Shown piece by piece: positions 27,379 through 35,831 of a stretch of DNA of 64,000 nt. The first letter of the stretch is position 1, and each line of letters starts with the position of its first letter. Below the pieces are notes generated by a model that saw only the letters and a list, made by a program, of their open reading frames with translations, did not search any database and was not told the origin of the DNA. The position numbers were made by a program, and so were the translations under genes. Source of the DNA: JBEKTY01 sp049515555 (GTDB lineage: Bacteria > Planctomycetota > Planctomycetia > Pirellulales > Thermoguttaceae); the NCBI GenBank assembly GCA_049515555.1, contig JBEKTY010000002.1:56719-120718 (forward strand), in the 5' to 3' direction.

Positions 27379-28737
27379 ATGAAGTTCAGCATTGCCGACA
27401 TTGTGCTAATGATGGGTGCAACCGTTCCCTTGCTGCTTGGCGCCTGCCTGGCGGGCGAATCGCTGCCCGCCAAACCGGCGTGTGACGGGAAGACCGCCAC
27501 ACCCACGTCTCCTTCGCTGACGACTTTGGACTCGGCCGGAAAGGCGGTCAGCCCTTCGTCCGCCGAAGTTGAAGAACACCTCCGCAAACTCGAAACGGAC
27601 CATCCCAAGCTGGTCAAGTTGGAGGTTCCCCAGAAGACCTGCGAAGGCCGGCCGATTTACGCCGTGACGATCAGCGATCCTGGCGTGCCGGATCATGACA
27701 AACAGCAGGTCTTGATCGTGGCCGGCCAGCATGGCAACGAGGAGAGCGGACGCATGGTTGCGTTGGCCCTGCTGGACTGGCTGCTCTCCCGCGAGGGCGC
27801 CACGACGCTGCGTAAACAGAAGATCGCCATCATGCCCAACGTAAATCCCGACGGGGCTGAGCGGGACATGCACGAGACGCCGGCGGGCATTCAACCGAAC
27901 CTTGACCACGGGCCGCAGGGCGCGCGATCGCCGGAGGGCAAGGCGGTGGAGGCCGTTTCTTACGCGCTGCAGCCGGAGCTGTTTGTGGACATGCACGCCC
28001 GCGGCGGGGCCGGGTGCAGCTATGACATGGTGCTCTACCCGATGACCCTGACCTACCAGGAGGACGACAATCTGCTGCACCAGATCGCCGCCGAAATGGC
28101 GAAGGCCGGCGAAGAGGCAGGCATCCCGCACGTGACGCATTCGCTCACCTGGCCTGGCTGGGGCAACAACGACATCAACGACGTCAGCACCACCGTGTTT
28201 CACTACCGCAACTTCCATTCGCTGGTCTTCCTCACGGAGACGGCGGAGCACAACGACCACGCCCATCCGGTCGCGGCACGCGTGGCGGTCGGGTTGGCGC
28301 GATTGAAGGTGCTGCTGGAATACGGCAACCGCCGGCATGCCCGGTTCTATTACGAAGGCTATCCCTGCGGTCATATCGGCATGAATCCTGCCGCGCTGGT
28401 GCCCGTGGGAAGGACGGCCGCCGAGCGTCGCGCCAGCCGGGTCGCCTTGTGGACCCACCGGGACTCGTTCAGCTCCCTCAAGCCCGCGCTGCCCGAGCAG
28501 GCCAAAGACAAGACGTGCACGTTCACGTGCCGGAGCGACCACGTTTCACCGCTTGGCCTGCAAGTCCGCTGCGCGGGGAAGATGCAAGTCGAGACGATCC
28601 TCCTCGACGGCCGGCGACTCGCCGTATCCGAGATCGAGGGCTACTACGCCTGGCAGGACATCTGCTCGACGCTGGTGGTCGTTGCGCAGCCGTCCTGGAG
28701 GGCGGGAGAGCACACCGTCCGTATCCAACTGAAATGA
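27379..28737 (+). CDS. Exported M14-family zinc carboxypeptidase
   Basis: 452 residues; the start is 14 bases after the beta-helix gene, so the three genes form one operon. The N-terminus (VLMMGATVPLLLGACLAGE) is a signal peptide with a cysteine at LLLGAC that could serve as a lipobox. The metallo-carboxypeptidase core is complete: His118 and Glu121 in GQHGNEESG, His206 in FVDMHARGG (zinc ligands) and the general base Glu287 in FLTETAEH. A C-terminal beta-sandwich (VETILLDGRRLAVSEIEGYY) closes the chain. M14 enzymes remove C-terminal residues or trim peptidoglycan peptides. Substrate here is unknown; a role with extracellular glycoproteins or peptidoglycan is inferred from the operon. Confidence 0.85.
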   Translation: MKFSIADIVLMMGATVPLLLGACLAGESLPAKPACDGKTATPTSPSLTTLDSAGKAVSPSSAEVEEHLRKLETDHPKLVKLEVPQKTCEGRPIYAVTISDPGVPDHDKQQVLIVAGQHGNEESGRMVALALLDWLLSREGATTLRKQKIAIMPNVNPDGAERDMHETPAGIQPNLDHGPQGARSPEGKAVEAVSYALQPELFVDMHARGGAGCSYDMVLYPMTLTYQEDDNLLHQIAAEMAKAGEEAGIPHVTHSLTWPGWGNNDINDVSTTVFHYRNFHSLVFLTETAEHNDHAHPVAARVAVGLARLKVLLEYGNRRHARFYYEGYPCGHIGMNPAALVPVGRTAAERRASRVALWTHRDSFSSLKPALPEQAKDKTCTFTCRSDHVSPLGLQVRCAGKMQVETILLDGRRLAVSEIEGYYAWQDICSTLVVVAQPSWRAGEHTVRIQLK

Positions 28738-28906
28738 CGATGGACAAGTTCTTGCGAAATGGAGCTACGGCCGATCGAATGCCTGTCCAGGCCATTCCCT
28801 GTTCGCCATTGGTCCAACGTCTTGTAGCTGGTGTTTTGATTTCTGAAATTGGAGGCATTCTCCACCTTCAGCGCGTAGGCATCCTCAGGGTTTGTTTTGT
28901 ATTCGT

Positions 28907-30853
28907 TCACGGCGACAGACTACCCGTTTCCGCAACCAGCCTCGATGCAACTTCCGCGGCCGTGTCGAAGAGCTTTCCTGAACGTTCCTGCCAGCCGGAG
29001 GTGAGGTACCAGTAGTAGCCCACGTTGCCCGAACCCTGCCAATCGTGGACGCGATAGAGGGAGGCGGCATCCAAGAAACCTTCGGCCATGTGGGGCGAAA
29101 GTCCCATCACGATGGCGCGGTTGCGCTCGGCGATCAACTCGCGGCACCGCGCCGCCAGGTCGTCGGGTAGTCTTCCGTCGCAAAGGGCCTGCTCAATGAC
29201 GATTCGGGCCTCACACTCCTCGACGCCCTCGCGGAGCGCTTCGAAACGAGCGGTGGAGACAGGACCATCCGGGCCGGCGCCCAGCAGCGCGACTCGGATG
29301 TTCAGCGCCCGCCAGCTTGCCTTCGGATAGCGATCGAATACCCGCCACGCCCATTGTCCGTTCTTATCCTTCAGCACGGGCCAGAAATCCGCCCCGAGAC
29401 GGCCAAAGCCTCGCTGCTCGCCACCGATGTTGTGTTCGTCGATCAGCCGGAACACGGTGAGCGGACGAGACTCGGTGAGGCTGCGGGCGAATTGCACCAT
29501 CAGCCGAGGGTTCCTCCATCCTTGTCGGCTGGTCCCGTCGTAGCGAATGAATCGCGGCGGCCATACGCCCGAAGTATACGCCACCGGCACGCCGTCGATC
29601 TTGTCGCGGAACGAATGGGCGTGGCTGGCCCAAGGCACTCCCGGGAGCAGCCCTTGCCAGAACCTGACGACTGCCGGGGCGGGGACGGTATCCGTGGCCA
29701 GCCCCAACAGCATAGTCTTCTCCATACCGCGCTTCTTCATGCGCTGGAGCAGTTCCTTCGCCAGGCCCTCCCAGAGCGGCCCGGCAGCCGGATCGGAATA
29801 CCCGGGGAGCACCACGTTGCTGGGCTGGTCGCCGTTGAGGACCGTCACTTTCGGCCCCTTGCCTTTGTAGGCCATGCGGTCGTCCTGGGTGACCTTGGCT
29901 TCGTACTTGATATCGCCGTCGAACTGGCCGCCTTCGAGGAAGTTGTCCCACACGCAGAAGCACACGAGCGTGGATGGCCCCTGGTATTTTGCCACCAGGT
30001 CCAGGTATTTCTCCATGATGCTGAAGTCATAGCGGTACCTATTCTCAGCCTGTTTCACCCAGCGGACCATCGATTGCTCGTTGCCCAAGTTCGTTTCGCA
30101 AATCAGCGGGACATAGCAGGTCTTGGCGCCGGACTGCCCCGCCAGTGTCAGGGATTTCTCAATGTGCTTCCAATGGGCTTCGGACCAGAGCGGCACGCCG
30201 TACTCCATGGCCAGGGTGTCCGGCGATTCAACCAGCTCGACAAACGTCCGGTACTGCTTGGGGTCCGGGAGCGTGAAAGGGGAGACCCGCAGCTCAATGG
30301 GAACCGCAAATGCCTGCTGGTTCGCGCCGACCGTGAGCGTCCCGCGGTAGTCGCCTGGCCTGGCGTCGGCTGGCACCTTCACCGTCACCCAGACCGGCGC
30401 CACGGCGCCGTAGACGGGCGTGGGCTCTCCAGGGAGTGTTCGCACCCAGACGCTCGCCGGATCCTTGCGGCGGACGGGCACTTCAATGGGCGGCGTTTCC
30501 AGCAATGAATCGAACCGGTTCACCACCGCCGCCTCTCGCGGAAGGTCGGCAGCGGCGTAGCGCAAGGTTGCGGCCGACGCAGGAATGACCGTGCCGGCAG
30601 GCCCGGCCAAGTCGCTCATCGATGCCTTCAAGGTCCTCAACGCCTCGTCGGAGCCCAGCAGCACTTTGCCCGAGAAGCTGCCGTTGCGCGCCCCGACGAT
30701 GCGGATGGGCTTCAGCGGCTCAAGGGGGTCGCCCCAGTCGAGGTCCGTGTCCGACACCAGCAAGCTTGAGTTCCATGCCTGCACGCCGGCAGGTCGCCTC
30801 GCGTTGGGTTGCGCGGCACCGGCCGCCGGCGCCGCCAACCGCACTGAGTACAA
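28907..30853 (-). CDS. DUF4091-type glycosidase-like protein, main part (5' end frameshifted)
   Basis: This frame carries the body of a DUF4091-type protein. It contains a beta-sandwich (VWVTVKVPADARPGDYRGTL), then a TIM-barrel-like region (KQYRTFVELVESPDTLAMEY; EKSLTLAGQSGAKTCYVPLI; GPSTLVCFCVWDNFLEGGQF; VPVAYTSGVWPPRFIRYDGT). The C-terminal DUF4091 segment reads EALREGVEECEARIVIEQAL. Its own first codon (TTG 30853) has no signal peptide. The signal peptide and first domain lie in the other frame at 30720-31232, so one indel near 30850 separates them. The whole gene would be about 775 residues. It is the last gene of the minus-strand run from 37979 and may act on glycans, though no enzyme activity is assigned to this family with confidence. 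Confidence 0.7.
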   Translation of the reverse strand: MYSVRLAAPAAGAAQPNARRPAGVQAWNSSLLVSDTDLDWGDPLEPLKPIRIVGARNGSFSGKVLLGSDEALRTLKASMSDLAGPAGTVIPASAATLRYAAADLPREAAVVNRFDSLLETPPIEVPVRRKDPASVWVRTLPGEPTPVYGAVAPVWVTVKVPADARPGDYRGTLTVGANQQAFAVPIELRVSPFTLPDPKQYRTFVELVESPDTLAMEYGVPLWSEAHWKHIEKSLTLAGQSGAKTCYVPLICETNLGNEQSMVRWVKQAENRYRYDFSIMEKYLDLVAKYQGPSTLVCFCVWDNFLEGGQFDGDIKYEAKVTQDDRMAYKGKGPKVTVLNGDQPSNVVLPGYSDPAAGPLWEGLAKELLQRMKKRGMEKTMLLGLATDTVPAPAVVRFWQGLLPGVPWASHAHSFRDKIDGVPVAYTSGVWPPRFIRYDGTSRQGWRNPRLMVQFARSLTESRPLTVFRLIDEHNIGGEQRGFGRLGADFWPVLKDKNGQWAWRVFDRYPKASWRALNIRVALLGAGPDGPVSTARFEALREGVEECEARIVIEQALCDGRLPDDLAARCRELIAERNRAIVMGLSPHMAEGFLDAASLYRVHDWQGSGNVGYYWYLTSGWQERSGKLFDTAAEVASRLVAETGSLSP

Positions 30854-31232
30854 TCCTCAGGCAAAGCTGGGCCTCGGCGAGCGAGCTGCCGTGGCAGTAG
30901 ACGAAGCCAACATTGGCCCGCGCGGCCGGGTCCCAATTGCACCAACTCGCCAGAGGCGCGCCGGCCAGACGCACCCAGCCGGAATCGTCGAATTCGACTC
31001 CCGTCCAGCCGCTGGCCGGGGCCGGGGTGTTGCATGCCGCTCCGATTTCCTTCAGTGACTCGCCGTCGCGGACCACCGGCGTGCGCATGGCGAGGTAGAA
31101 TCGCCAGAAGCCGCTGGTGTCGAGAATCACCGTCTCCTTTCCGGCGGGCTTCTCCTGCGCGCCCAGCGCGGCGGCATGGACACCGGCCCCCATCAGCACC
31201 AGGGCCAAGACCTTTGTACAAGACTTCGTCAT
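30720..31232 (-). pseudogene. N-terminal part of the frameshifted DUF4091 gene
   Basis: The ATG at 31232 has a good ribosome site (CAGGAG) and a signal peptide (VLALVLMGAGVHAAALGA). The mature start is DTSGFWRFYLAMRTPVV, followed by WTGVEFDDSGWVRLAGAP and VGFVYCHGSSLAEAQLCLRI. This is the usual jelly-roll opening of such proteins. After about 30850 the frame turns into non-protein-like sequence. The continuation (YSVRLAAPAAG) lies in the frame of the downstream segment. Authentic frameshift or sequencing indel cannot be told apart here. Confidence 0.6.
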
Positions 31233-31366
31233 CGTTTCAATCTCCTGAGTTCATCGTGCCGTCGGCTGGCCGTAGGAAATCCGCCGCACCTGGATGAGTG
31301 TATGATTGTTGCACGCTGGGTTTGCCTGTTGAGTTTCGTACGCTGCGGTTCATACAGAGGCTCATA

Positions 31367-32323
31367 TCAGTCTGCTTTGCTCATCGGCCCGATGTACTTG
31401 CGGGCAATGACCAGGTTGTCGAAATACACCTTGATCGGGTGCGCCGCGTCGTAGTCTTTCGGCAGGCCGTGATAATACGTCCCAAGGGAGAAGAAAGTGA
31501 TGCGCAGTTTGGGAGTGCGGCGGAAACGCACAGCCTTGCAGATGCTGATCTGGCCGTCCACCCACAGCTCTTCGATGCCGTCGGCATTTGCCTCGCCGGC
31601 CGCGGTAACCGAGTTGAGCTTCATGTGCCGCTCGACGCAGTGCCACTCGCCGACCCGGACTGGAATGTGCTTCTGGACCTCGTAGGTGTCGCCCCACTGG
31701 TCGTGTTTGTCCAGGTGGTAGCTGTAAAAGCCCATCTCCAATTCGGGGCTGTCGTTCTTCCCATAAGGTTGCAGGCCGGAGTAGAAATAGCCGCGGGAGG
31801 CGATGTCGCGGATGGCGGCCATGCCCGCCCAGGCGCTGCCCGGACGGCTCACGTCGCGACCGCCCAGGTTCGCCCCGTGGTTGGCGACCCCGCGGTAGTT
31901 CTCGTCGAACTTGATGTAGTAGCGGACGAAGAGTTCTTCGTAGCCGTCGCCGCGGCCTTCGTTGGCGTGATTGTAGTTGCCCAACCTGAGTTCCACGCCG
32001 CCGGACGACTCACCTTTGCCCGGCGTCCAGCAGGCGATCTCCAGTACGCCGCTGCCCGGTCCCGAGAGGCCGTCCGCGACCACCTTGCCCGGCACCACGC
32101 GGGTCCGGCTGGTCTTCTTCTGTTCCGCATCCCAGGTGCCGGCTGGCGGCTTGGTGCCGCCGTCGGTCCACGATTCGAAGTCGTCGGCGAAGATGACCGC
32201 CGGGTCCTTCTTGATGCCGGCATCGCCCGGATAACGCGACGCAATTGGACTGTCGGCGGCAAGCAGTGAGCCGCCTGCCGCGGCGGCCGCCAGGCACAGA
32301 GTCAACAGCGTTCTGACATACAT
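31367..32323 (-). CDS. Secreted polysaccharide lyase family 14-like protein
   Basis: 318 residues from ATG 32323, chosen for the strong AAAGGAG upstream and the signal peptide (VRTLLTLCLAAAAAGGSLLA). The mature protein is a single jelly-roll domain: VIFADDFESWTDGGTKPP, GVELRLGNYNHANEGRGDGY, LFVRYYIKFDENYRGVANHG, PVRVGEWHCVERHMKLNS, IKVYFDNLVIARKYIGPM. The pattern of a long concave sheet with YYIKF and WHCVE blocks resembles PL14 alginate/glucuronan lyase-like proteins. Catalytic residues cannot be assigned by eye. It lies 47 bases downstream of the beta-helix gene and 134 bases upstream of the DUF4091 gene, in one transcriptional direction. Confidence 0.65.
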   Translation of the reverse strand: MYVRTLLTLCLAAAAAGGSLLAADSPIASRYPGDAGIKKDPAVIFADDFESWTDGGTKPPAGTWDAEQKKTSRTRVVPGKVVADGLSGPGSGVLEIACWTPGKGESSGGVELRLGNYNHANEGRGDGYEELFVRYYIKFDENYRGVANHGANLGGRDVSRPGSAWAGMAAIRDIASRGYFYSGLQPYGKNDSPELEMGFYSYHLDKHDQWGDTYEVQKHIPVRVGEWHCVERHMKLNSVTAAGEANADGIEELWVDGQISICKAVRFRRTPKLRITFFSLGTYYHGLPKDYDAAHPIKVYFDNLVIARKYIGPMSKAD

Positions 32324-32370
32324 GATCAGGCTCCTTTGGCTATCGCGTTGCCTGTTGCTTGTCCTTTCCA

Positions 32371-34212
32371 TCAGTCGGCTTTCGTCGGCTTGATGGCGGC
32401 CGCGGCTTGGCTCGATACCTTGCCCTCCATGGCGCCGATCCAGCCGTTGGTAGGGCCGTCCTTGTCGCTGGCGGCCCTCAACGTGGGGTTGGTCGGCACA
32501 TAGCCTGCGAACACCCAGTCAATCATCTCCGGCATCTTCCCGGGGTGCCGCCGAATCCAGTTCAAGGCATTGACGACGTCCTTCTCCACCATGTCGGGCT
32601 GGACGCCCCGCCGAGAGCGGTAGAACGACGTCAGGTTCCGCGTCGGGTCGACGAACCTGGGGTCGGCCTCTACGTCGTGCTCGCCCAACTTGCCCGCGGC
32701 GGTGATTACGATTTCGCCGTACTGCGAGCGCCAGCGGCCGTTATAGTCGCAGTCCTCGGGCCTGAGGGGGTCCTTCAGTCCGCCGAAGGTGACGAAGACC
32801 TTGCCGGTGGCCTTGGGCGCGCTGTTCAGCACGTACAAGAGGTTGTTCTTGAACTCGACGATCTCGCCGGGCTTGCCGCCGTGCGAGGGGTCGGAATGCA
32901 CCATCGCCTCCTTGCCCAGGGCGACGGTGTTGTGGTCATACCTGATCGGCCCGCCGAAGACATAGCCCAGCGACACGCCTGTGTTGGGATTCTCGCCGCC
33001 GATCCGCGGCAGGGCGAGGCTGCGCCTGACGGTGCATGCGCCGCCTACCATCAGCGCATCGTCGATATAGCCCTTGGTCAGGGGCACGTCCCAGATGCAC
33101 TGATCGAAGACAATCGGCCCATGGGCGCCGACGATGTGCTCGTTGTGATAGCCTCCGATGCCGATGATGTATGTCCGGTTGTACTCGCCCGGCCGCGGGA
33201 TGAAATAGCCGCACACCGGCTCATTGGATACCACCAGGTTGTCCGACCACGACTGGAATGCCTTCTGGCGGTACTGATGCGGCCAGATGTTCCCGAAGAA
33301 CACGTTGCACCTGACGTCCTTGGGCTGGTCGAGCGACACCCGCTTGTCGAAGCCGCACCGGAGCACGCTCACCTGAAAGTTGCCGGAGAACGCCGCCCCG
33401 AACGTCAGGTCGCCCACCTTGACCGGAATGGTCTGATCGAAGACGCAATCGGAAAACGTGAACTCCGCCTTCCGGGCGTAGGCGTCGCTGTAACTGAGGC
33501 TGGCGCGCGTGAAGGCGCAGTCGGCGATCGAGGACATCTGCGGCCGGGGCGAAGGCGCCACCATCAGGCCGTATGCCGCCTCCGAGCCCAGGTGGCTGAA
33601 GTCGGTATAAGCGGCGCCGACGTTGAGCGGGACCGAGCCGCCGTCACCCATCACCCTTCCTGGCTTGCCGGATGTGCCGGGCCTGGTGCGCAAGTAGCAG
33701 CGCTTGTCCTTCGCTCCGCGGAAGTAGAGATGAACGCTGCTGCCGTAAGCCGCGTGGATCGCGGGCGCAGCGCCTGCGGCGGCGTCGAGTTCAATGCCCG
33801 CGCCGGCCACGACGTCGATCACGGACTGCCCGTTGCTCTTGACGCCGCCCCGGACCACCAGCGGCGCGGCGACGGTGAGCTTCTTGTCCCCGACCCTCTC
33901 GCTGCCGGCCAGCACGATCGCGTCGCCGGATCCGGTCCCGACGATGACGGGCGTGTCCACGGTGACCGGCCCGTTGATCGTGACCGTGTCGCCGCTGCCC
34001 GGAATTCGCTTGGGCGCTGCGCCGTCCTGGGCCTGCCAGGTCGCCAGGGCCGACCAGTTGCCGCCCGCGGCACTGCTAGTAAAGGCGTTTCCCGCGCCCG
34101 CTTGACCCGTCGCAGGTGTGGAGGACTTGGTCTGCGCCCACGCCTGGGCCGCGAGGCCGAGGGAAACTGCCGCAAGAATCGCGGTCCGTTTCATGTTGCT
34201 CGATCCTCTCAT
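32371..34212 (-). CDS. Secreted beta-helix protein with putative hyaluronate/G8-like start
   Basis: 613 residues from ATG 34212, which has a strong AAGGAGG eight bases upstream; the ATG at 34194 has none. The signal peptide is RTAILAAVSLGLAAQAWAQ. The first mature domain has the layered GNWSALATWQAQDGAAPKRI / SGDTVTINGPVTVD pattern of G8-like or planctomycete beta-helix caps. Coils follow (PQMSSIADCAFTRASLSYSD; AEFTFSDCVFDQTIPVKVGD; VVSNEPVCGYFIPRPGEYNR; VFDQCIWDVPLTKGYIDDAL). A C-terminal tail after FVDPTRNLTSFYRSRRGVQ may be a docking or linker segment. Binding or cutting of a polysaccharide is likely, but no catalytic motif is recognised. Confidence 0.75.
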   Translation of the reverse strand: MRGSSNMKRTAILAAVSLGLAAQAWAQTKSSTPATGQAGAGNAFTSSAAGGNWSALATWQAQDGAAPKRIPGSGDTVTINGPVTVDTPVIVGTGSGDAIVLAGSERVGDKKLTVAAPLVVRGGVKSNGQSVIDVVAGAGIELDAAAGAAPAIHAAYGSSVHLYFRGAKDKRCYLRTRPGTSGKPGRVMGDGGSVPLNVGAAYTDFSHLGSEAAYGLMVAPSPRPQMSSIADCAFTRASLSYSDAYARKAEFTFSDCVFDQTIPVKVGDLTFGAAFSGNFQVSVLRCGFDKRVSLDQPKDVRCNVFFGNIWPHQYRQKAFQSWSDNLVVSNEPVCGYFIPRPGEYNRTYIIGIGGYHNEHIVGAHGPIVFDQCIWDVPLTKGYIDDALMVGGACTVRRSLALPRIGGENPNTGVSLGYVFGGPIRYDHNTVALGKEAMVHSDPSHGGKPGEIVEFKNNLLYVLNSAPKATGKVFVTFGGLKDPLRPEDCDYNGRWRSQYGEIVITAAGKLGEHDVEADPRFVDPTRNLTSFYRSRRGVQPDMVEKDVVNALNWIRRHPGKMPEMIDWVFAGYVPTNPTLRAASDKDGPTNGWIGAMEGKVSSQAAAAIKPTKAD

Positions 34213-34270
34213 GGCGCGTTCCTCCTTCGCTCGAATCGACTTTCATTTCTTCGGCTCGTAGATGACTATC

Positions 34271-34293
34271 AGGGCCGGACGGTTGCCCGCCCT
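34271..34293 (-). terminator. GC-rich hairpin at the 3' end of the oxidoreductase gene
   Basis: AGGGC pairs with GCCCT and the stem continues through one bulge (GGGC...GTCC). It touches the stop codon of the upstream gene. There is no T-tract, so it may be a transcript-stabilising stem rather than an intrinsic terminator. Confidence 0.3.
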
Positions 34294-35617
34294 ACACATT
34301 CCCGTACCCGAACTCCCACCCCTTGCGCGGCTCGCGCTTCACCAGGGCGTCGGCCTCGGGGCAGTTGACGGCCTTCAACTCCTTGAGCCTGAAGGTGAAC
34401 GGCTTCTTGATCCGCGTGGCGATGTCACCCAGCAGCACGATCTCGGCCAGCGGGCCGCTGTAGTCGAAATTGCTGCACGCCGGCTCGCCGCCCTTGCAGG
34501 CGTTGAGGAAAGCCTCCTGGTGCCCGTGCTTAGCTCGCGGCAGGGTTGGCGCCGGGTACTTGGTTTCTTTGTGCTTCGACTCGGGGATGATGCGGGCGCC
34601 GCCGCAGTACTGGTCGGTGAAGGTCACGCCCTTGGTGCCGTAGTAGTAGGTCCCGTGGTCCATGTTTCCCCGCTCCGGCTCCAGTTGCGGCGGGCGCGGC
34701 GGCAGCTTGTTGCCCAGGAACCACTTCAGCGTCAGCGGGACCATGCCGGCGCGGGCCGGGAACTTGTAGGTGACGATCGACCACAAGGGGTACAGCGGGC
34801 CGTTGTCCTCGGAGGTTTCGGCCGAGACCTCGACGGAGTCCGCTTCGGCCAGTTTCAGGGCCCAGAACGCAGCGTCCATGACGTGGCAGCCCTGGTCGCC
34901 CAGCGCGCCGGTGCCGTAATCGAACCAGCCGCGCCAGGAGAACGGATGGATGCCGCCCTGGTACGGTCGCATGGGCGCCGGTCCGCACCACACGTCCCAG
35001 TCCAGGCCCGCCGGGACTTTTTGGGGCTCCTTGGCCACCTGGATGCCTGCGCTGAAGGCCCAGTTGGTGCGGCAGTGGACCTCGGTCACGTCGCCCAGCA
35101 CGCCGCCCCACACCAGCTCGCACAACCGGCGGCAGCCCTCGCCGCTGTGCCCCTGGTTGCCCAACTGCGTGGCCACCTTCTTCTTGCGTGCAAACTCGGC
35201 CAGGCGACGGGCCTCCCAGACGGAGTACGTCAACGGCTTCTCCGTGTACACGCCCGCGCCCACATCGATGGCCCGCATCGAGGCCGGGAAGTGGTGGTGG
35301 TCTGGGGTGCCCACGAAGACAGCGTTCAGATCCTTGTGCGCGTCGAACAGCTTTCGATAGTCGGTGTAGGCCTTGGTCTGCGGGTACTGCTTCCGTGCCC
35401 CAGCCATTTGCCTCTCATCGCATTCGGCCATGGCGATGAAGTTCTGCCCGGCGCAACAGCCGATGTGTGCGCCGCCGCGGCCGCCCACGGCGACCAGCGC
35501 GCAGTTCAGTTTCTCATTGCGGGAGTAGGACCACACGGCGCTGGGCGACACGATCATGAGCGAGCCGGCGCCAGTGGCGGCCAAGAACTTTCGACGATGG
35601 ACGGTGAGGCGAGACAT
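34292..35617 (-). CDS. Exported Gfo/Idh/MocA-family oxidoreductase (Tat signal)
   Basis: 441 residues from ATG 35617, with AAGGAG just upstream. The N-terminus has a twin-arginine signal (HRRKFLAATGAGSLMIVSPS). The Rossmann domain is at about 40-165: LNCALVAVGGRGGAHIG (dinucleotide loop), DLNAVFVGTPDHHHFPASM and the family block EKPLTYSVWEARRLAEFARK with the conserved Glu-Lys-Pro. The C-terminal sheet domain includes WCGPAPMRPYQGGIHPFSWR and GALGDQGCHVMDAAFWALKL, the latter with the conserved Asp-x-x-x-H helix. Planctomycetes carry many such exported members. They are thought to use tightly bound NAD(P) for sugar oxidation, reduction or redox-assisted bond cleavage. Substrate unknown. Confidence 0.88.
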   Translation of the reverse strand: MSRLTVHRRKFLAATGAGSLMIVSPSAVWSYSRNEKLNCALVAVGGRGGAHIGCCAGQNFIAMAECDERQMAGARKQYPQTKAYTDYRKLFDAHKDLNAVFVGTPDHHHFPASMRAIDVGAGVYTEKPLTYSVWEARRLAEFARKKKVATQLGNQGHSGEGCRRLCELVWGGVLGDVTEVHCRTNWAFSAGIQVAKEPQKVPAGLDWDVWCGPAPMRPYQGGIHPFSWRGWFDYGTGALGDQGCHVMDAAFWALKLAEADSVEVSAETSEDNGPLYPLWSIVTYKFPARAGMVPLTLKWFLGNKLPPRPPQLEPERGNMDHGTYYYGTKGVTFTDQYCGGARIIPESKHKETKYPAPTLPRAKHGHQEAFLNACKGGEPACSNFDYSGPLAEIVLLGDIATRIKKPFTFRLKELKAVNCPEADALVKREPRKGWEFGYGNV

Positions 35618-35831
35618 GGTTTCTCCTTCGGTCAGGTGGGTCAAAACAGGTGGGTGCCCATCGGGCGGGCAGCGAGTCACTCTCCATGAGCATAACGCCT
35701 CGAGAAAGCAAGTTCAACCGAGGTTAATGCGTCCTGAAGATGCGTTGAACCCTGCGGACCAACAACTCAAAAGGCAGAATCGCAATACAACTGCATGTCA
35801 AATCTCCTTTCCATTATCTGAGATCGGAACG

